DNA of 44,936 nucleotides from Clostridia bacterium (GTDB lineage: Bacteria > Bacillota > Clostridia > Saccharofermentanales > Saccharofermentanaceae), in assembly GCA_024403775.1 (NCBI GenBank), contig JAKSRE010000021.1:1-44936 (forward strand), given 5' to 3'. This document shows positions 19,136-28,603 of the stretch, piece after piece (the stretch's first letter is position 1; each line of letters opens with the position of its first letter). The notes beneath the pieces were generated by a model, which searched no databases, was not told the DNA's origin, and worked only from the letters and a program-made list of their open reading frames with translations. The translations under genes were made by a program, and so were the position numbers.

Positions 19136-19862
19136 ATTCAATATCCTCTCTTCCGAAGACTGTATGTTCATTTTTACGAAGAATTCTAATTAAATCCAAA
19201 TCGTCCTTAGGAACCTCTTTAAGAACAACTCCTGCCTTAGGAGCATTACCATAATTATGACAATCTGAACCAGCTGTCATAGGTTTATTAAATAATCTGG
19301 CAATTCTTAAAGCCTTGATGTCATTATCTGGATTCCAGTTACCTGCATTAATAACTTCAATAGCATCAACAAGGTATGCATATGGACGCTTTGTGCTGAT
19401 ATACCACGCATCACGATATGGGTGAACCTGAATAACATAAGCTCCATTATCTTGAAAGAACGGAATAAACTCATCTGGAGTCATATTCATAACTTCCGGA
19501 TGATTAATCATCCATTCCTTAGTTATTCCCAAAACAATAAATTCAGTTGATTTGTAATTAAACTCAAAAGAACTAAACACCTTAAGTCCGATTCTCTCAC
19601 CTTCATCGACAGCTTCTTCACAGCCTTTAAAGAACAGATTCATCTGTGTTTCCCATGGAAGATTCTTGTCAATCGAAGTATTGCCATTAATAAAGTGATT
19701 AGTAATAGCGACACCATCAAAACCCAGTTCTTTATACATTCTTACTGCAGTTCTGGCATCTATATGTGAGCATTTACTTGCTTCAGAAGTATGAAGGTGC
19801 AATTCAAGTCTGAACCCTTCTTCTATGTTTTTACCTTCGAAAAAATTAATTAAATCACTCAT
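19110..19862 (-). CDS. PHP-domain metal-dependent hydrolase
   Basis: This 250-residue PHP-superfamily protein is probably a phosphoesterase acting on small phosphorylated or nucleotide substrates; the true substrate is not evident. Metal ligands are visible: LHLHTSEASKCS near 22, ITNHF near 53, QVHPYRD near 143 and AGSDCHN near 200. No other domain and no membrane segment are present. It overlaps the start of nagA by 26 bases, which suggests co-translation with amino-sugar catabolism, though a link in function is unproven. thiN lies 52 bases upstream. Confidence 0.85.
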   Translation of the reverse strand: MSDLINFFEGKNIEEGFRLELHLHTSEASKCSHIDARTAVRMYKELGFDGVAITNHFINGNTSIDKNLPWETQMNLFFKGCEEAVDEGERIGLKVFSSFEFNYKSTEFIVLGITKEWMINHPEVMNMTPDEFIPFFQDNGAYVIQVHPYRDAWYISTKRPYAYLVDAIEVINAGNWNPDNDIKALRIARLFNKPMTAGSDCHNYGNAPKAGVVLKEVPKDDLDLIRILRKNEHTVFGREDIEFEAEYKAD

Positions 19863-19914
19863 AACACACTCACCAGAACAACAATGATATCTAATTATAC
19901 CAAATAAAAGCAGC

Positions 19915-20571
19915 TTAATCTCTAGAATCAGCGATTACAATAAGGGCATCACCCTCTTCAATGTGAATTGAAAAGGAATCGGCTCCTTCTTTAAGTTTAT
20001 TACTTATTGTAAGGCTGCTGCCATACTTTAAATCAGCATTATTTAACTCATAATAAAGGCCTTCAGTTGTAACGCCTTTAACATCACCATGATTTAAAAC
20101 AATTGATATTGCACAATATTCAGGACTGTTTATACCTCTTAAAGTTATGCTTTCTTTCCCTACCATAGGAATAACATCAGTCATCCCGTCTGTTGCGGTA
20201 ATATCGTAGCCTTCTTTATGTAAAAGAAGAATCAGATTCATATTAGCCATTACATGGTCAATTCTGCCAGCTAATGAGCATGCAAGAATAATCTCAGTAG
20301 ACTTATCCTCAATCATTCTTAATGCGAGTTCTGTATCCGTCATATCTTTCTCAGGTGGAAACACCTCAACAGGTATATTATTCTTACGAATCAGTTCTTT
20401 TGCTTCAAACGAAGCAGAATCAAGATCACCTACAATTTTATCAATTCTAATATTATTAGAAAAAGCAAAATCTGCACCGCTGTCGGCACAGATAATCTGA
20501 TCACAAGTGTCAGCTATTGCTTTAATTGAAGGATTTTTATTTGGACCACCAGTAATTATGAGAGTGCGCAT
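19915..20571 (-). CDS. thiN: Thiamine diphosphokinase
   Basis: ThiN converts thiamine to thiamine diphosphate with ATP. This 218-residue protein matches the family: RTLIITGGPN at the start, ICADSGADFA, the acidic GDLDSA motif, and EKDMTDTELAL. Its ATG lies inside the 3' end of rpe (16-base overlap), so translation probably continues by coupling; the AAGG before it is only one base away and is a poor independent site. It is the 3'-most gene of the rpe-rsgA-prkC string. Confidence 0.93.
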   Translation of the reverse strand: MRTLIITGGPNKNPSIKAIADTCDQIICADSGADFAFSNNIRIDKIVGDLDSASFEAKELIRKNNIPVEVFPPEKDMTDTELALRMIEDKSTEIILACSLAGRIDHVMANMNLILLLHKEGYDITATDGMTDVIPMVGKESITLRGINSPEYCAISIVLNHGDVKGVTTEGLYYELNNADLKYGSSLTISNKLKEGADSFSIHIEEGDALIVIADSRD

Positions 20572-21254
20572 GCCTTAAGATCCTTTACAGCCTTGGATTT
20601 ATCAGGAGCACAGAAAACAGTACTTCCTGTAACAAAAAGTGTAGCGCCTGCATTATATATATCAGAGGCATTACCATTAATAACACCGCCATCTACTGAT
20701 AAAAGTGCTTTACTATTAATTGAATCAAGCTGAGTTCTTATAAACTTAAGTCGTTCCAATGCTTCTGGCATAAACTTCTGTCCTCCAAAACCAGGACGAA
20801 CTGACATTACAAGAAACAAATCCAATTCCTTAAGATAAGGAACAACTGTCTCAATTGGTGTATCTGGATGAATCGACATTCCAGCCTTCTTACCTTGGGC
20901 TTTTATAAGTTCAATTGTCCTAAGTGGATCCTTAGAACACTCAACATGAAATGTAATATAATCTGAACCAGCATCTGCAAATGCAGCAATATATTCATCA
21001 GGATTATCAATCATGAGATGGGTATCAAAAATCATATCAGTATGTTTACGGATTGACTTTATAACAGGAAGACCAATTGACATATTAGGTACATAATGAC
21101 CATCCATAACATCAAGATGAAGGAACGTACAATCACCCTCAATAGCCTTAATGTCATCCATCAAATAACCAAAATCTGCTGACAAAACAGAAGGTGCAAT
21201 CTCAGGTGCACTCCACATTGTAGGATCAACTGATTCTCTTAACTCATAATTCAT
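20556..21254 (-). CDS. rpe: Ribulose-phosphate 3-epimerase
   Basis: Rpe interconverts ribulose-5-P and xylulose-5-P in the pentose phosphate pathway. The 232-residue TIM barrel shows APSVLSADF, LDVMDGHYVPN, DTHLMI, MSVRPGFGGQKF, and SVDGGV, including the two metal-binding Asp/His sets. The N-terminal 19 residues precede the usual start of the family; the RBS (TGGAGAG before ATG) nevertheless supports this start. It begins one base after the rsgA stop and overlaps thiN at its end. Confidence 0.95.
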   Translation of the reverse strand: MNYELRESVDPTMWSAPEIAPSVLSADFGYLMDDIKAIEGDCTFLHLDVMDGHYVPNMSIGLPVIKSIRKHTDMIFDTHLMIDNPDEYIAAFADAGSDYITFHVECSKDPLRTIELIKAQGKKAGMSIHPDTPIETVVPYLKELDLFLVMSVRPGFGGQKFMPEALERLKFIRTQLDSINSKALLSVDGGVINGNASDIYNAGATLFVTGSTVFCAPDKSKAVKDLKACALS

Positions 21255-21255
21255 T

Positions 21256-22173
21256 TTATTTATCTCTCCACTTAATAATCTTTAATGAATAATTATTGCG
21301 ATTTTCATATGCCTCAAGATAGAATTCTTTATATCTCTCATAGCGACCTTTGTCAATGGTATCATCTATCAATGATAAAACATTACAACATTTCTCATTA
21401 ATATGTCTGCAATCATCAAACTTACATTCATTGGATGCTTCTATCATCTCTGGATATCCAAGAATAATCTCATCATAACCTATTCCCAATTCCAAAAGAC
21501 TTAGAGACGTAAATCCTGGCGTATCTGTAATATCATTATTGGATTTATCCAGTCTAAAAAGTTCCACATGTCTTGTAGTATGCTTACCACGTTTAAGTCT
21601 GTCGCTAACCTCTCCAACTTCCAGTGTCTCATTATCAAGGAACAAATTACACATTGTACTCTTGCCTACACCTGAAGGACCAGCAAATGCTATGAGTGAA
21701 TTCTCAATTCCCTCAAACAAATCACTTTCGAGAAGTGGATCATCCAAGGAGGATACAAAACATTTATAACCCGCTTTACTATAGATATTAAACAGGCGTG
21801 TTGCCTCATCCCTGTCAAGATCAGCCTTGGTAAAGATAATGTATGGAGTGATATTCAAAATAGCAAGAATAATCAGCATCTTATCAAGAAGCTTAAGATC
21901 AGGTTCAGGATCCTTGACTGCGAAAGTTAATAATAAATAGTCAACATTAGCTAGTGGCGGTCTGACAAGATAATTGCGGCGTTTATGAATTCGAACGATA
22001 ACATAAGGAATATCAGGATCTCCAGATACGTCATAGTCAACAATGTCACCTATACAAGGGATTTTATTAACATTACGTATTTTTCCACGTATCATACATG
22101 AGAGAAGCTCTCCATCTTCACTTCTGACTGTATATGTGCCTCCTACACCTTTTGTAATAATTCCTGTTTTCAT
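21256..22173 (-). CDS. rsgA: Ribosome small-subunit GTPase RsgA
   Basis: RsgA is a circularly permuted GTPase that checks late 30S assembly. In order: OB fold (1-70), G4 FTKADLD, G1 GPSGVGKST near 166, G3 DTPGFTSLSL near 219, and the C-terminal Zn knuckle with CKFDDCRH and a later Cys. The G2-like KRGKHTTRHV is also visible. The 305-residue length is normal. The start has a GGAG ribosome site. It sits 35 bases after the prkC stop, in the usual stp-prkC-rsgA-rpe-thiN order. Confidence 0.96.
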   Translation of the reverse strand: MKTGIITKGVGGTYTVRSEDGELLSCMIRGKIRNVNKIPCIGDIVDYDVSGDPDIPYVIVRIHKRRNYLVRPPLANVDYLLLTFAVKDPEPDLKLLDKMLIILAILNITPYIIFTKADLDRDEATRLFNIYSKAGYKCFVSSLDDPLLESDLFEGIENSLIAFAGPSGVGKSTMCNLFLDNETLEVGEVSDRLKRGKHTTRHVELFRLDKSNNDITDTPGFTSLSLLELGIGYDEIILGYPEMIEASNECKFDDCRHINEKCCNVLSLIDDTIDKGRYERYKEFYLEAYENRNNYSLKIIKWRDK

Positions 22174-22208
22174 TCATTCTCCAAAATCAATTTATTCTAA
22201 AAACACTC

Positions 22209-24434
22209 TTATGGATTTTCCACATTACCATTGCCTTCAGGTGACTCCGTATTATCTGGGTTTCCCTGCGTCTCTGGCACTGGAGCAGAAGTCTCCTCAG
22301 GAGTTGGGGTCGCTGTAGGTTCCGGCGTTGCAGTTGGAACTGGCGTTGCTGTTGCTGTTGGAACTGGTGTCGCTGTCGGAACTGGCGTTGCTGTTGGAAC
22401 TGGTGTCGCAGTCGGAACTGGCGTTGCTGTTGGGGCAGGTGTCGCAGTTGGCAGAGCCGTAAATACAGCAAGATAATGGAAACTCTGATTTGTAATCGTA
22501 ATAGTCAGGTTTGGATTATAGGCAATAATATTACCCTTATTATCCTGCCAATAACCAAACTGGAAACCAGGATCTGGGACAGCATTAACTGTAACAACTG
22601 TCTCTGGAGCAACTGGCTCAATTCCGTCAATATGACCTCCACCAACGATATCAACTACCATCTGAATAAGTGGTGGTGTTGGTGTTGGGGTTCCACCTCG
22701 TTCGATATCTTCCCAGGTGCCAACATATACATTTACAGGAGTTCTTGGTCTAACCACCTCGCCTGCTTCTGGCATGGACATAATTACATACTGCTGAGAT
22801 GCAGGAAGATCTTTTACTTCAATACTTCCTTCAACATTACCAATACTTAACTGAGAATCTGAAAGAACATCAATTGCCTGAGCAAGTGTCAATTCAGACA
22901 AATCAGGAACTACAACACGACTAAGTTCACGTGCATAAATGAGTGTTACAGTACTTCCCGGAGCAACAGGAGTTCCCTGTGGTGGATCAGTTCTTACAAT
23001 AAGATTTGGTGAACATTCATCAGTCTCCTCAAAGTCTAGTAAGAAATTAAGGTTGACATCACCTGAATTAGTTCCATCAAGGATTGTTCTATAATCGAGA
23101 CCTACATAATTAGGAAGAATTATTGTCTCAGCATCAGGAGACTGGGATACTGTGATAATCAGAGGTGTCTTATTACTACCAATTGAGATAGTAATACCCT
23201 CAGAAATGCTTTGTCTGATAACTACGTTTGGAACATAATCATCACGTACCTCATACTCAACTTTATAATCTCTTCCTTCAACAAGAGAACTTGCACCAAA
23301 GCGTTTCTCAACTTCGCTTATAGTCAATCCAACATAATTCTCAACAAGGAATTCATTATTACGTTCTATCTGTGTAGCATTATGAATAGAAGATATCGCA
23401 AGCGATACAACACCAATAATCACGCCTACAATAATCGTAATAAGTACAATTAATAAAAGCGTATCACGTAAATGAGAACGTCTTCTGGATTCAACCTGAT
23501 TCTCAAAATCTCTAACCTTATTGTAGTTTGCGTCCTGTCTGAATGTTAATTTTACGTCCTCAGTCTCTGATTTATTGGCATTAATGTTTCCATATACACC
23601 ATTTGGATCAGACATGAGACTATCCAGCTCACCTACAAGCTGTCTCATAGACTGATAACGGAGATTTGGAAGCTTCTGCATACATTTTACAATAATAGAA
23701 TCAAGTCCCTTAGGAATATCAGGAACAAAAGAAGAAGCTAGAGGAATCGGATCCTGAAGATGCTTTACAGCAATTGCAAGATCGTTATTACCATCGTATG
23801 GAAGTCTTCCTGTTACCATCTCGAAAAGCATAACTCCAAGTGAATAGATATCAGACTGAGGTCCTACATTTCCACCTCTTGACTGTTCAGGAGATATGTA
23901 ATGAACAGATCCCATCGCACCACCAGAAGACATAGTAATAGTATTAGTTGTATTAGCTCTCGCAATACCAAAATCTGTTATTTTGGCTACCTTATCTCTA
24001 TTTATAAGAATATTCTGTGGCTTTATATCTCTGTGAATTACACCACACTTATGAGCTGTATCAAGTGCAAGACCTACCTGAATAACAATAGGCACTGCTA
24101 CTCTCCAGTCGAGATGACCATTCTGGTTAATCAAATCCTTAACAGTAATACCATCAATATATTCCTGAACAATATATCTATACAGACCTTCATGTCCAAC
24201 ACCAAAAACTCTCACAATATTAGAATGTGAAAGTGAGGCAACCGCCTTGGCTTCTGAATCAAATCGCTTTACAAATTCTTCGTCACCAGCAAGTTCTGGC
24301 TTAAGAATTTTAATTGCTACATTCATACTGTTAGTAATGTCTGTTGCAAGATAAACATAAGCCATTCCACCTTTGCCGATCAGCTTATTTATACGATATT
24401 TATTTGCAAATAGCATTCCTTCAGGTCCGTTCAT
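22209..24434 (-). CDS. prkC: PASTA Ser/Thr kinase PrkC with extra C-terminal InlB-like domain
   Basis: PrkC is a membrane kinase that senses muropeptides and controls growth, germination and wall functions. Start is ATG 24434 after AAGGAG (741 residues). The kinase domain (about 14-275) has GKGGMAYVYL, the Lys in VAIKIL, HRDIKPQN and the DFG motif. A transmembrane helix lies at about 326-348. Three PASTA-type repeats span about 360-575. Then comes a beta domain resembling a divergent InlB B-repeat (about 590-660, GFQFGYWQDN), and a stalk of TATPVP repeats ending in an acidic Pro/Asn-rich tail. The last two parts are not in classic PrkC. It is coupled to its phosphatase gene upstream. Confidence 0.95.
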   Translation of the reverse strand: MNGPEGMLFANKYRINKLIGKGGMAYVYLATDITNSMNVAIKILKPELAGDEEFVKRFDSEAKAVASLSHSNIVRVFGVGHEGLYRYIVQEYIDGITVKDLINQNGHLDWRVAVPIVIQVGLALDTAHKCGVIHRDIKPQNILINRDKVAKITDFGIARANTTNTITMSSGGAMGSVHYISPEQSRGGNVGPQSDIYSLGVMLFEMVTGRLPYDGNNDLAIAVKHLQDPIPLASSFVPDIPKGLDSIIVKCMQKLPNLRYQSMRQLVGELDSLMSDPNGVYGNINANKSETEDVKLTFRQDANYNKVRDFENQVESRRRSHLRDTLLLIVLITIIVGVIIGVVSLAISSIHNATQIERNNEFLVENYVGLTISEVEKRFGASSLVEGRDYKVEYEVRDDYVPNVVIRQSISEGITISIGSNKTPLIITVSQSPDAETIILPNYVGLDYRTILDGTNSGDVNLNFLLDFEETDECSPNLIVRTDPPQGTPVAPGSTVTLIYARELSRVVVPDLSELTLAQAIDVLSDSQLSIGNVEGSIEVKDLPASQQYVIMSMPEAGEVVRPRTPVNVYVGTWEDIERGGTPTPTPPLIQMVVDIVGGGHIDGIEPVAPETVVTVNAVPDPGFQFGYWQDNKGNIIAYNPNLTITITNQSFHYLAVFTALPTATPAPTATPVPTATPVPTATPVPTATPVPTATATPVPTATPEPTATPTPEETSAPVPETQGNPDNTESPEGNGNVENP
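22303..22452. repeat. Minisatellite encoding the PrkC Thr/Pro stalk
   Basis: Imperfect 18-base units (GTTGGAACTGGCGTTGCT and close variants) repeat head to tail for about 150 bases. They encode PTATPV on the minus strand. Variation is mostly at third positions, and one partial unit shows a 6-base insertion. Confidence 0.85.
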
Positions 24435-24467
24435 ATATAACTCCTTAATGGTCAATATCTTATATCT

Positions 24468-25163
24468 TTATCGCTCTGGCTTATTATGAGCCAGAATAGC
24501 AGTAATATTATCAGGCGCACCCTTTTTATTTACTGCCTCTAAGAGATTATTTAAACATCCCTTCAAATCTTTATGTTTCTTTAAACATACCAAAATCTCG
24601 TCATCGTTCAGAACTGAATGAACTCCATCTGAACAAACGAGAACTAAATCACCATACATTATACTATATCTATAAATATCAGGGTTAATAAAAACATTTT
24701 CGCCCAAAGATTTTGACAATACATGTGAATTGTCTTCAACAACATGATCACTAGTAAGTTTTATTATTGAAGAACCATGTATCATATATGCTCTTGAGTC
24801 ACCGATATGAGCTACAACCAGGCTTAACTTATTAAGTAATACTACTGTTAATGTAGTACCTGTTCCAGTGGAAACATTTTTATTCACGCCATTTTTATAT
24901 ATTTCTTTATTGATTTCCTTAAACATAGAAATCAGTATAGAATCCAAATCTTTATCGGATACAGTTTTATTCTCCAAAGAATCACGAAGATAAGAAGAAC
25001 CCGTCTCTACAGCAATTCTACTGGATTCACCACCTATCTCAAGTCCGCCTATTCCATCAGCAACAAAAAAGACAGTGTAATCTCCAATACTTTCTATTTT
25101 AAGGCTATCTTCATTTATTTTTCTAACCAGACCAGTCTCAGAAATATATTCAATTGGTATCAT
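24468..25163 (-). CDS. stp: PP2C-type Ser/Thr phosphatase, partner of PrkC
   Basis: This Mg/Mn-dependent phosphatase (Stp/PrpC) reverses PrkC phosphorylation. I use the ATG at 25163 (MIPIEYISE), giving 231 residues; it overlaps the end of rlmN by 14 bases. PP2C motifs are present in order: RKINEDS, FVADGIGGLEIGG, GDSRAYMIHG, CSDGVHSVLNDDE, and DNITAIL. It is a soluble domain without membrane segments. Downstream prkC follows 33 bases later, the fixed Firmicute phosphatase-kinase pair. Confidence 0.95.
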   Translation of the reverse strand: MIPIEYISETGLVRKINEDSLKIESIGDYTVFFVADGIGGLEIGGESSRIAVETGSSYLRDSLENKTVSDKDLDSILISMFKEINKEIYKNGVNKNVSTGTGTTLTVVLLNKLSLVVAHIGDSRAYMIHGSSIIKLTSDHVVEDNSHVLSKSLGENVFINPDIYRYSIMYGDLVLVCSDGVHSVLNDDEILVCLKKHKDLKGCLNNLLEAVNKKGAPDNITAILAHNKPER

Positions 25164-26223
25164 TCTTCTTTGATGCCTCCATTCCTCTTCTAAGCTGACC
25201 ACAGGCAGCCATTATATCAGTTCCCATCTCTCTTCTTAATGTTGCATTCATATTCAAATCTTCGAGTGTTTTTCTAAAAACATCAACTCTCTTGCTACTC
25301 GAACGCTTATATGGACTTCCCTCAAACTCATTTGCTGCAATGAGATTAATATGACAGTGAATTCCCTTAAGCAGATGCACTAATTCAACTGCCTGTTCTC
25401 TACTATCATTTACATTATCGAAAAGCGAATACTCAAAAGTAATACGTCTGTTGGTCTTCTTTACATACTCCTTACAAGCATCTAGAACTTCCTTAAGAGA
25501 ATATTTATTAGCGATTGGCATAAGTTCTTTTCTAAGTTCATCATTAGGAGCATGTAAAGATATCGACAGATTAACCTGCGAATTAAGTGAAGTAAAATCC
25601 TTCATTCTCTCGACCAAACCACAGGTAGATACTGTAATATGTCTTGAACCAAGATTAAGTCCATCTTTATCATTAGCTAGCTTAATAAAACCGATGAGGT
25701 TATCGTAATTATCAAATGGCTCACCGATACCCATTACAACAACACTTCTTATTCTCTCACCTATATGATGCTGAGATAATACAACCTGTCCTAACATCTC
25801 ACCAGAAGTAAGAGATCTTCCAAATCCAGCATGAGCTGAAGCGCAGAAATTACATCCCATCTTACAGCCTGCCTGAGAGGATATACAGATAGATACTCCA
25901 GTTTTATAACGCATTAGTACTGTCTCAATTATGTGTCCATCATAAAGCTCATATACTAACTTTCTTGTGCCGTCAATCTTAGATATAAACTCATTTACCA
26001 TAACCATGGCATCGTGACTTCCAGATGTGCCATTAAAAGCAAAACTTTTATCAAGCTCTGTTCTAATTGCCTTAGGAAGATTATTCATCTCATTAAGATC
26101 AATTACACCAGAAGATAACCACTTATATATCTGATCAGCTCTATATAAAGGAAGGTTCTTCTCAGCACACCAGTCTTTTATATCTTGTAATGTCAAATCC
26201 AAACAAAATCTTTTACTATCCAT
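25150..26223 (-). CDS. rlmN: 23S rRNA (adenine2503-C2)-methyltransferase RlmN
   Basis: RlmN is a radical SAM enzyme that methylates A2503 of 23S rRNA and A37 of some tRNAs. The radical SAM cluster Cys are C120, C124 and C127 (CKMGCNFC). VMGIGEPFDNYD and the second catalytic Cys near ATLRREMGTDIMAACGQL are present. The length of 357 residues is normal. The ATG has an AAAGGCAC site just before it. It lies 10 bases after rsmB and overlaps stp. Confidence 0.97.
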   Translation of the reverse strand: MDSKRFCLDLTLQDIKDWCAEKNLPLYRADQIYKWLSSGVIDLNEMNNLPKAIRTELDKSFAFNGTSGSHDAMVMVNEFISKIDGTRKLVYELYDGHIIETVLMRYKTGVSICISSQAGCKMGCNFCASAHAGFGRSLTSGEMLGQVVLSQHHIGERIRSVVVMGIGEPFDNYDNLIGFIKLANDKDGLNLGSRHITVSTCGLVERMKDFTSLNSQVNLSISLHAPNDELRKELMPIANKYSLKEVLDACKEYVKKTNRRITFEYSLFDNVNDSREQAVELVHLLKGIHCHINLIAANEFEGSPYKRSSSKRVDVFRKTLEDLNMNATLRREMGTDIMAACGQLRRGMEASKKNDTN

Positions 26224-26233
26224 GTGCCTTTAT

Positions 26234-27613
26234 TCATTCCTTTCGTCTTAGAGCGGCTATAAAAAAGCCATCTGTTCCATCTAAATCAGGAGTAAGTGTA
26301 ATCATACCCTTCTTTTTTGCTTCGTCTAATCTTTCTTCACTTAATTTAGTCTTAAGTTTTGAAGGCAGTAAATTCTCAATTGATATACTTGAAAATTCTG
26401 GATGATTACTTAAGAATTCTTCAACCTGGAGCTCATTTTCGCGCTTGTTAAGAGTACAGGTACTATAAATAAGTGTTCCGCCTGGTTTTACAACATTTGA
26501 AGCATTAGAAAGGATTTTCTGCTGTGTAGGCAGTAGTTCTTCTATACGCTCATAAGTGATTGTAAGTCTGATATCTGGTTTTCTTCCAAGAAGACCAAGT
26601 CCGCTACAAGGAACATCACACAAAACGACATCATATTCAAGTCGAGGAGCAAAATCCGGACTTACAGAATTACCAAGCATAGCATTTATAGAATTAAGCT
26701 TAAGTCGTCTACTATTCTCTTTAATTAATTCAATTCTGGACTTTTTAATATCAATCGCGTCAATAATGCACTCATCATTGGTAAGCTGAGCCATATGTGT
26801 ACTCTTACCGCCTGGTGCACTGCAACAGTCAAGGATTACGTCACCTTTCTTAGGATTAGCTATGATTGATGCAAGCATAGCGGCTTCATTCTGAACAAAA
26901 AACTCACCATTTTTAAAGCTGTCCAGATTAGTAAGGCCTGAATCATTCATATCAACAAAGATGCACTCATCACAAAAGCCTTCTCCTATTATTTTTACAC
27001 CGGATGCTTCTAATTCTTTTATGAGTTTATCTTTTGTAGTAAGCATTGTATTAACTCTTATGCTAAGTCTTGATTCCTCAAGAAAAGCCTTACCTATTAA
27101 TACTGCTCTTTCTTTACCATAATATTTTTTTAGAATGCCAAATATCTCATTTTTAAGAGAAACCTTGATATCATCTCTGTAATTATCAAGAACCAAAGAA
27201 TCTCTGCCTTCTGAGGTAACGGCTCTTAGTACTTTATTAACATAACCTGCAGAAGCTTTATTATACTTTTTACATAACTCTACAGTAGTAAAAACAGCAG
27301 CGTGCTCAGGTACTTTGGTTGAAAACCCAAGCTGCCACACACCCATCCTTAATATATTGCGGGTTACAGAATCCATCTTATTTACATCTTCACCAGAAAG
27401 ATGTTTGATAAGAAAATCTATAGAATGAGAGTAAGTTACTGTACCGTAAAACATCGCTCTTACAAAATCATTCACATCTTTTAGTAAGAGATTAGTAAAA
27501 GCTCCATTCTCAAAAACCTGATAAACCAATAGAAAGCACTGCTCTCTGTCATCTTTTGTGTTTCTAAGTTTTCTATTTATTTCGTCTACTGTTAGAGTAA
27601 TATCAGTACGCAT
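26234..27613 (-). CDS. rsmB: 16S rRNA (cytosine967-C5)-methyltransferase RsmB
   Basis: RsmB makes m5C967 in 16S rRNA. The 459-residue protein has an N-terminal NusB-like RNA-binding domain (about 1-150), a linker domain with the QNEAAMLAS segment, and a class I methyltransferase domain with CSAPGGKSTH, CDVPCSGLG (first catalytic Cys) and STCTLNKRENE (second catalytic Cys), so both Cys of the mechanism are present. It follows fmt after 9 bases. Confidence 0.96.
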   Translation of the reverse strand: MRTDITLTVDEINRKLRNTKDDREQCFLLVYQVFENGAFTNLLLKDVNDFVRAMFYGTVTYSHSIDFLIKHLSGEDVNKMDSVTRNILRMGVWQLGFSTKVPEHAAVFTTVELCKKYNKASAGYVNKVLRAVTSEGRDSLVLDNYRDDIKVSLKNEIFGILKKYYGKERAVLIGKAFLEESRLSIRVNTMLTTKDKLIKELEASGVKIIGEGFCDECIFVDMNDSGLTNLDSFKNGEFFVQNEAAMLASIIANPKKGDVILDCCSAPGGKSTHMAQLTNDECIIDAIDIKKSRIELIKENSRRLKLNSINAMLGNSVSPDFAPRLEYDVVLCDVPCSGLGLLGRKPDIRLTITYERIEELLPTQQKILSNASNVVKPGGTLIYSTCTLNKRENELQVEEFLSNHPEFSSISIENLLPSKLKTKLSEERLDEAKKKGMITLTPDLDGTDGFFIAALRRKE

Positions 27614-27622
27614 TATTCTTCC

Positions 27623-28576
27623 TTAAATATAGGTTCCAACCTTGAAATTGTGTGCACAATCAATAGCTTTTAGTCTCTTTCCACCTGGAACCTGAAGCTC
27701 ATTAAGATTGATATAAGAGTTATTACATCTGATAATCAAATCTTTCTTATGAGCCTTTACAATCATTCCGTTCTTCACTTCAAAATCAAGATTTGAATCA
27801 TCAAAATCAGTTACTACGGTAGTATCGTAAACCTTAAGTTTATTCCCAGCATTTAAGACATAAGCACCTGGCCATGTACTTAATGCTCTTACAATATTAT
27901 GAATCTTAGTAGCCTCAAAATCCCAGTTAAACTCACCCATTTCCGGCTTAATTGGGAAACAATTAACTACCAAAGTCTCATCCTGAGGAACAGCCTCAAT
28001 ATCATTGTTAAGAATCTTCTCTAACGTATCTACAAGTAATGGTGCACCAATATATGATAACTTTTCCATAAGTTCGTCGTAATGCATATTCTCTGGAATT
28101 GGGAAAACTTCTTTACAGAACATATCACCAGTATCCATACCAACATCCATCCTCATAATGGTAACACCAGTCTCTTCATCTCCATTTATAAGACAGCTCT
28201 GAACTGGAGATGCTCCACGGTATTTTGGTAAAAGAGAAGCATGCACATTAACACAATCAATTTTTGCAATTTTAAGAATTCGCTCAGGCAAAATCTTACC
28301 AAAGGCAGCAGTAATAATAAAATCAGGCTCCTCGTTAAGAATTGTCTCATATGCTTCATCTGTTCTTAATGAATCAGGCTGATAGCACTTAATTCCCTTC
28401 TCCTGAGCAGTAACTTTAACAATTGGCGGAGTAATAATATGCTTACGGCCAATTGGCTTATCTGGCTGAGTTACAACCATAGTAACATTAAAACCAGCGT
28501 CTATAAGCGCCTTAAGGCAAACATCTGAGAACTCTGGTGTTCCCATGAAAACAATTTTTGTGTTATTAAAACTCAT
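27623..28576 (-). CDS. fmt: Methionyl-tRNA formyltransferase
   Basis: Fmt formylates initiator Met-tRNA. The 317-residue protein shows the N-terminal IVFMGTPEFS, the catalytic HASLLPKYRGASPVQ, TIMRMDVGMDTGD and a C-terminal OB-type domain with STWPGAYV. Length and motifs are normal. It lies between def (27 bases upstream) and rsmB, making the usual def-fmt translation pair. Confidence 0.97.
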   Translation of the reverse strand: MSFNNTKIVFMGTPEFSDVCLKALIDAGFNVTMVVTQPDKPIGRKHIITPPIVKVTAQEKGIKCYQPDSLRTDEAYETILNEEPDFIITAAFGKILPERILKIAKIDCVNVHASLLPKYRGASPVQSCLINGDEETGVTIMRMDVGMDTGDMFCKEVFPIPENMHYDELMEKLSYIGAPLLVDTLEKILNNDIEAVPQDETLVVNCFPIKPEMGEFNWDFEATKIHNIVRALSTWPGAYVLNAGNKLKVYDTTVVTDFDDSNLDFEVKNGMIVKAHKKDLIIRCNNSYINLNELQVPGGKRLKAIDCAHNFKVGTYI

Positions 28577-28603
28577 TCTTCACCTATTAAATCTCAAAAA
28601 GGA

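Noticed and set aside
22303..22452. Repeats considered as a CRISPR array
   Set aside because: The units are adjacent 18-base repeats without unique spacers and lie inside a coding frame.
22231..22476. Plus-strand open frame rich in Val-Gly-Thr-Gly repeats
   Set aside because: It is the complement of the prkC Thr/Pro minisatellite and has no ribosome site; the low-complexity repeat keeps several frames open.
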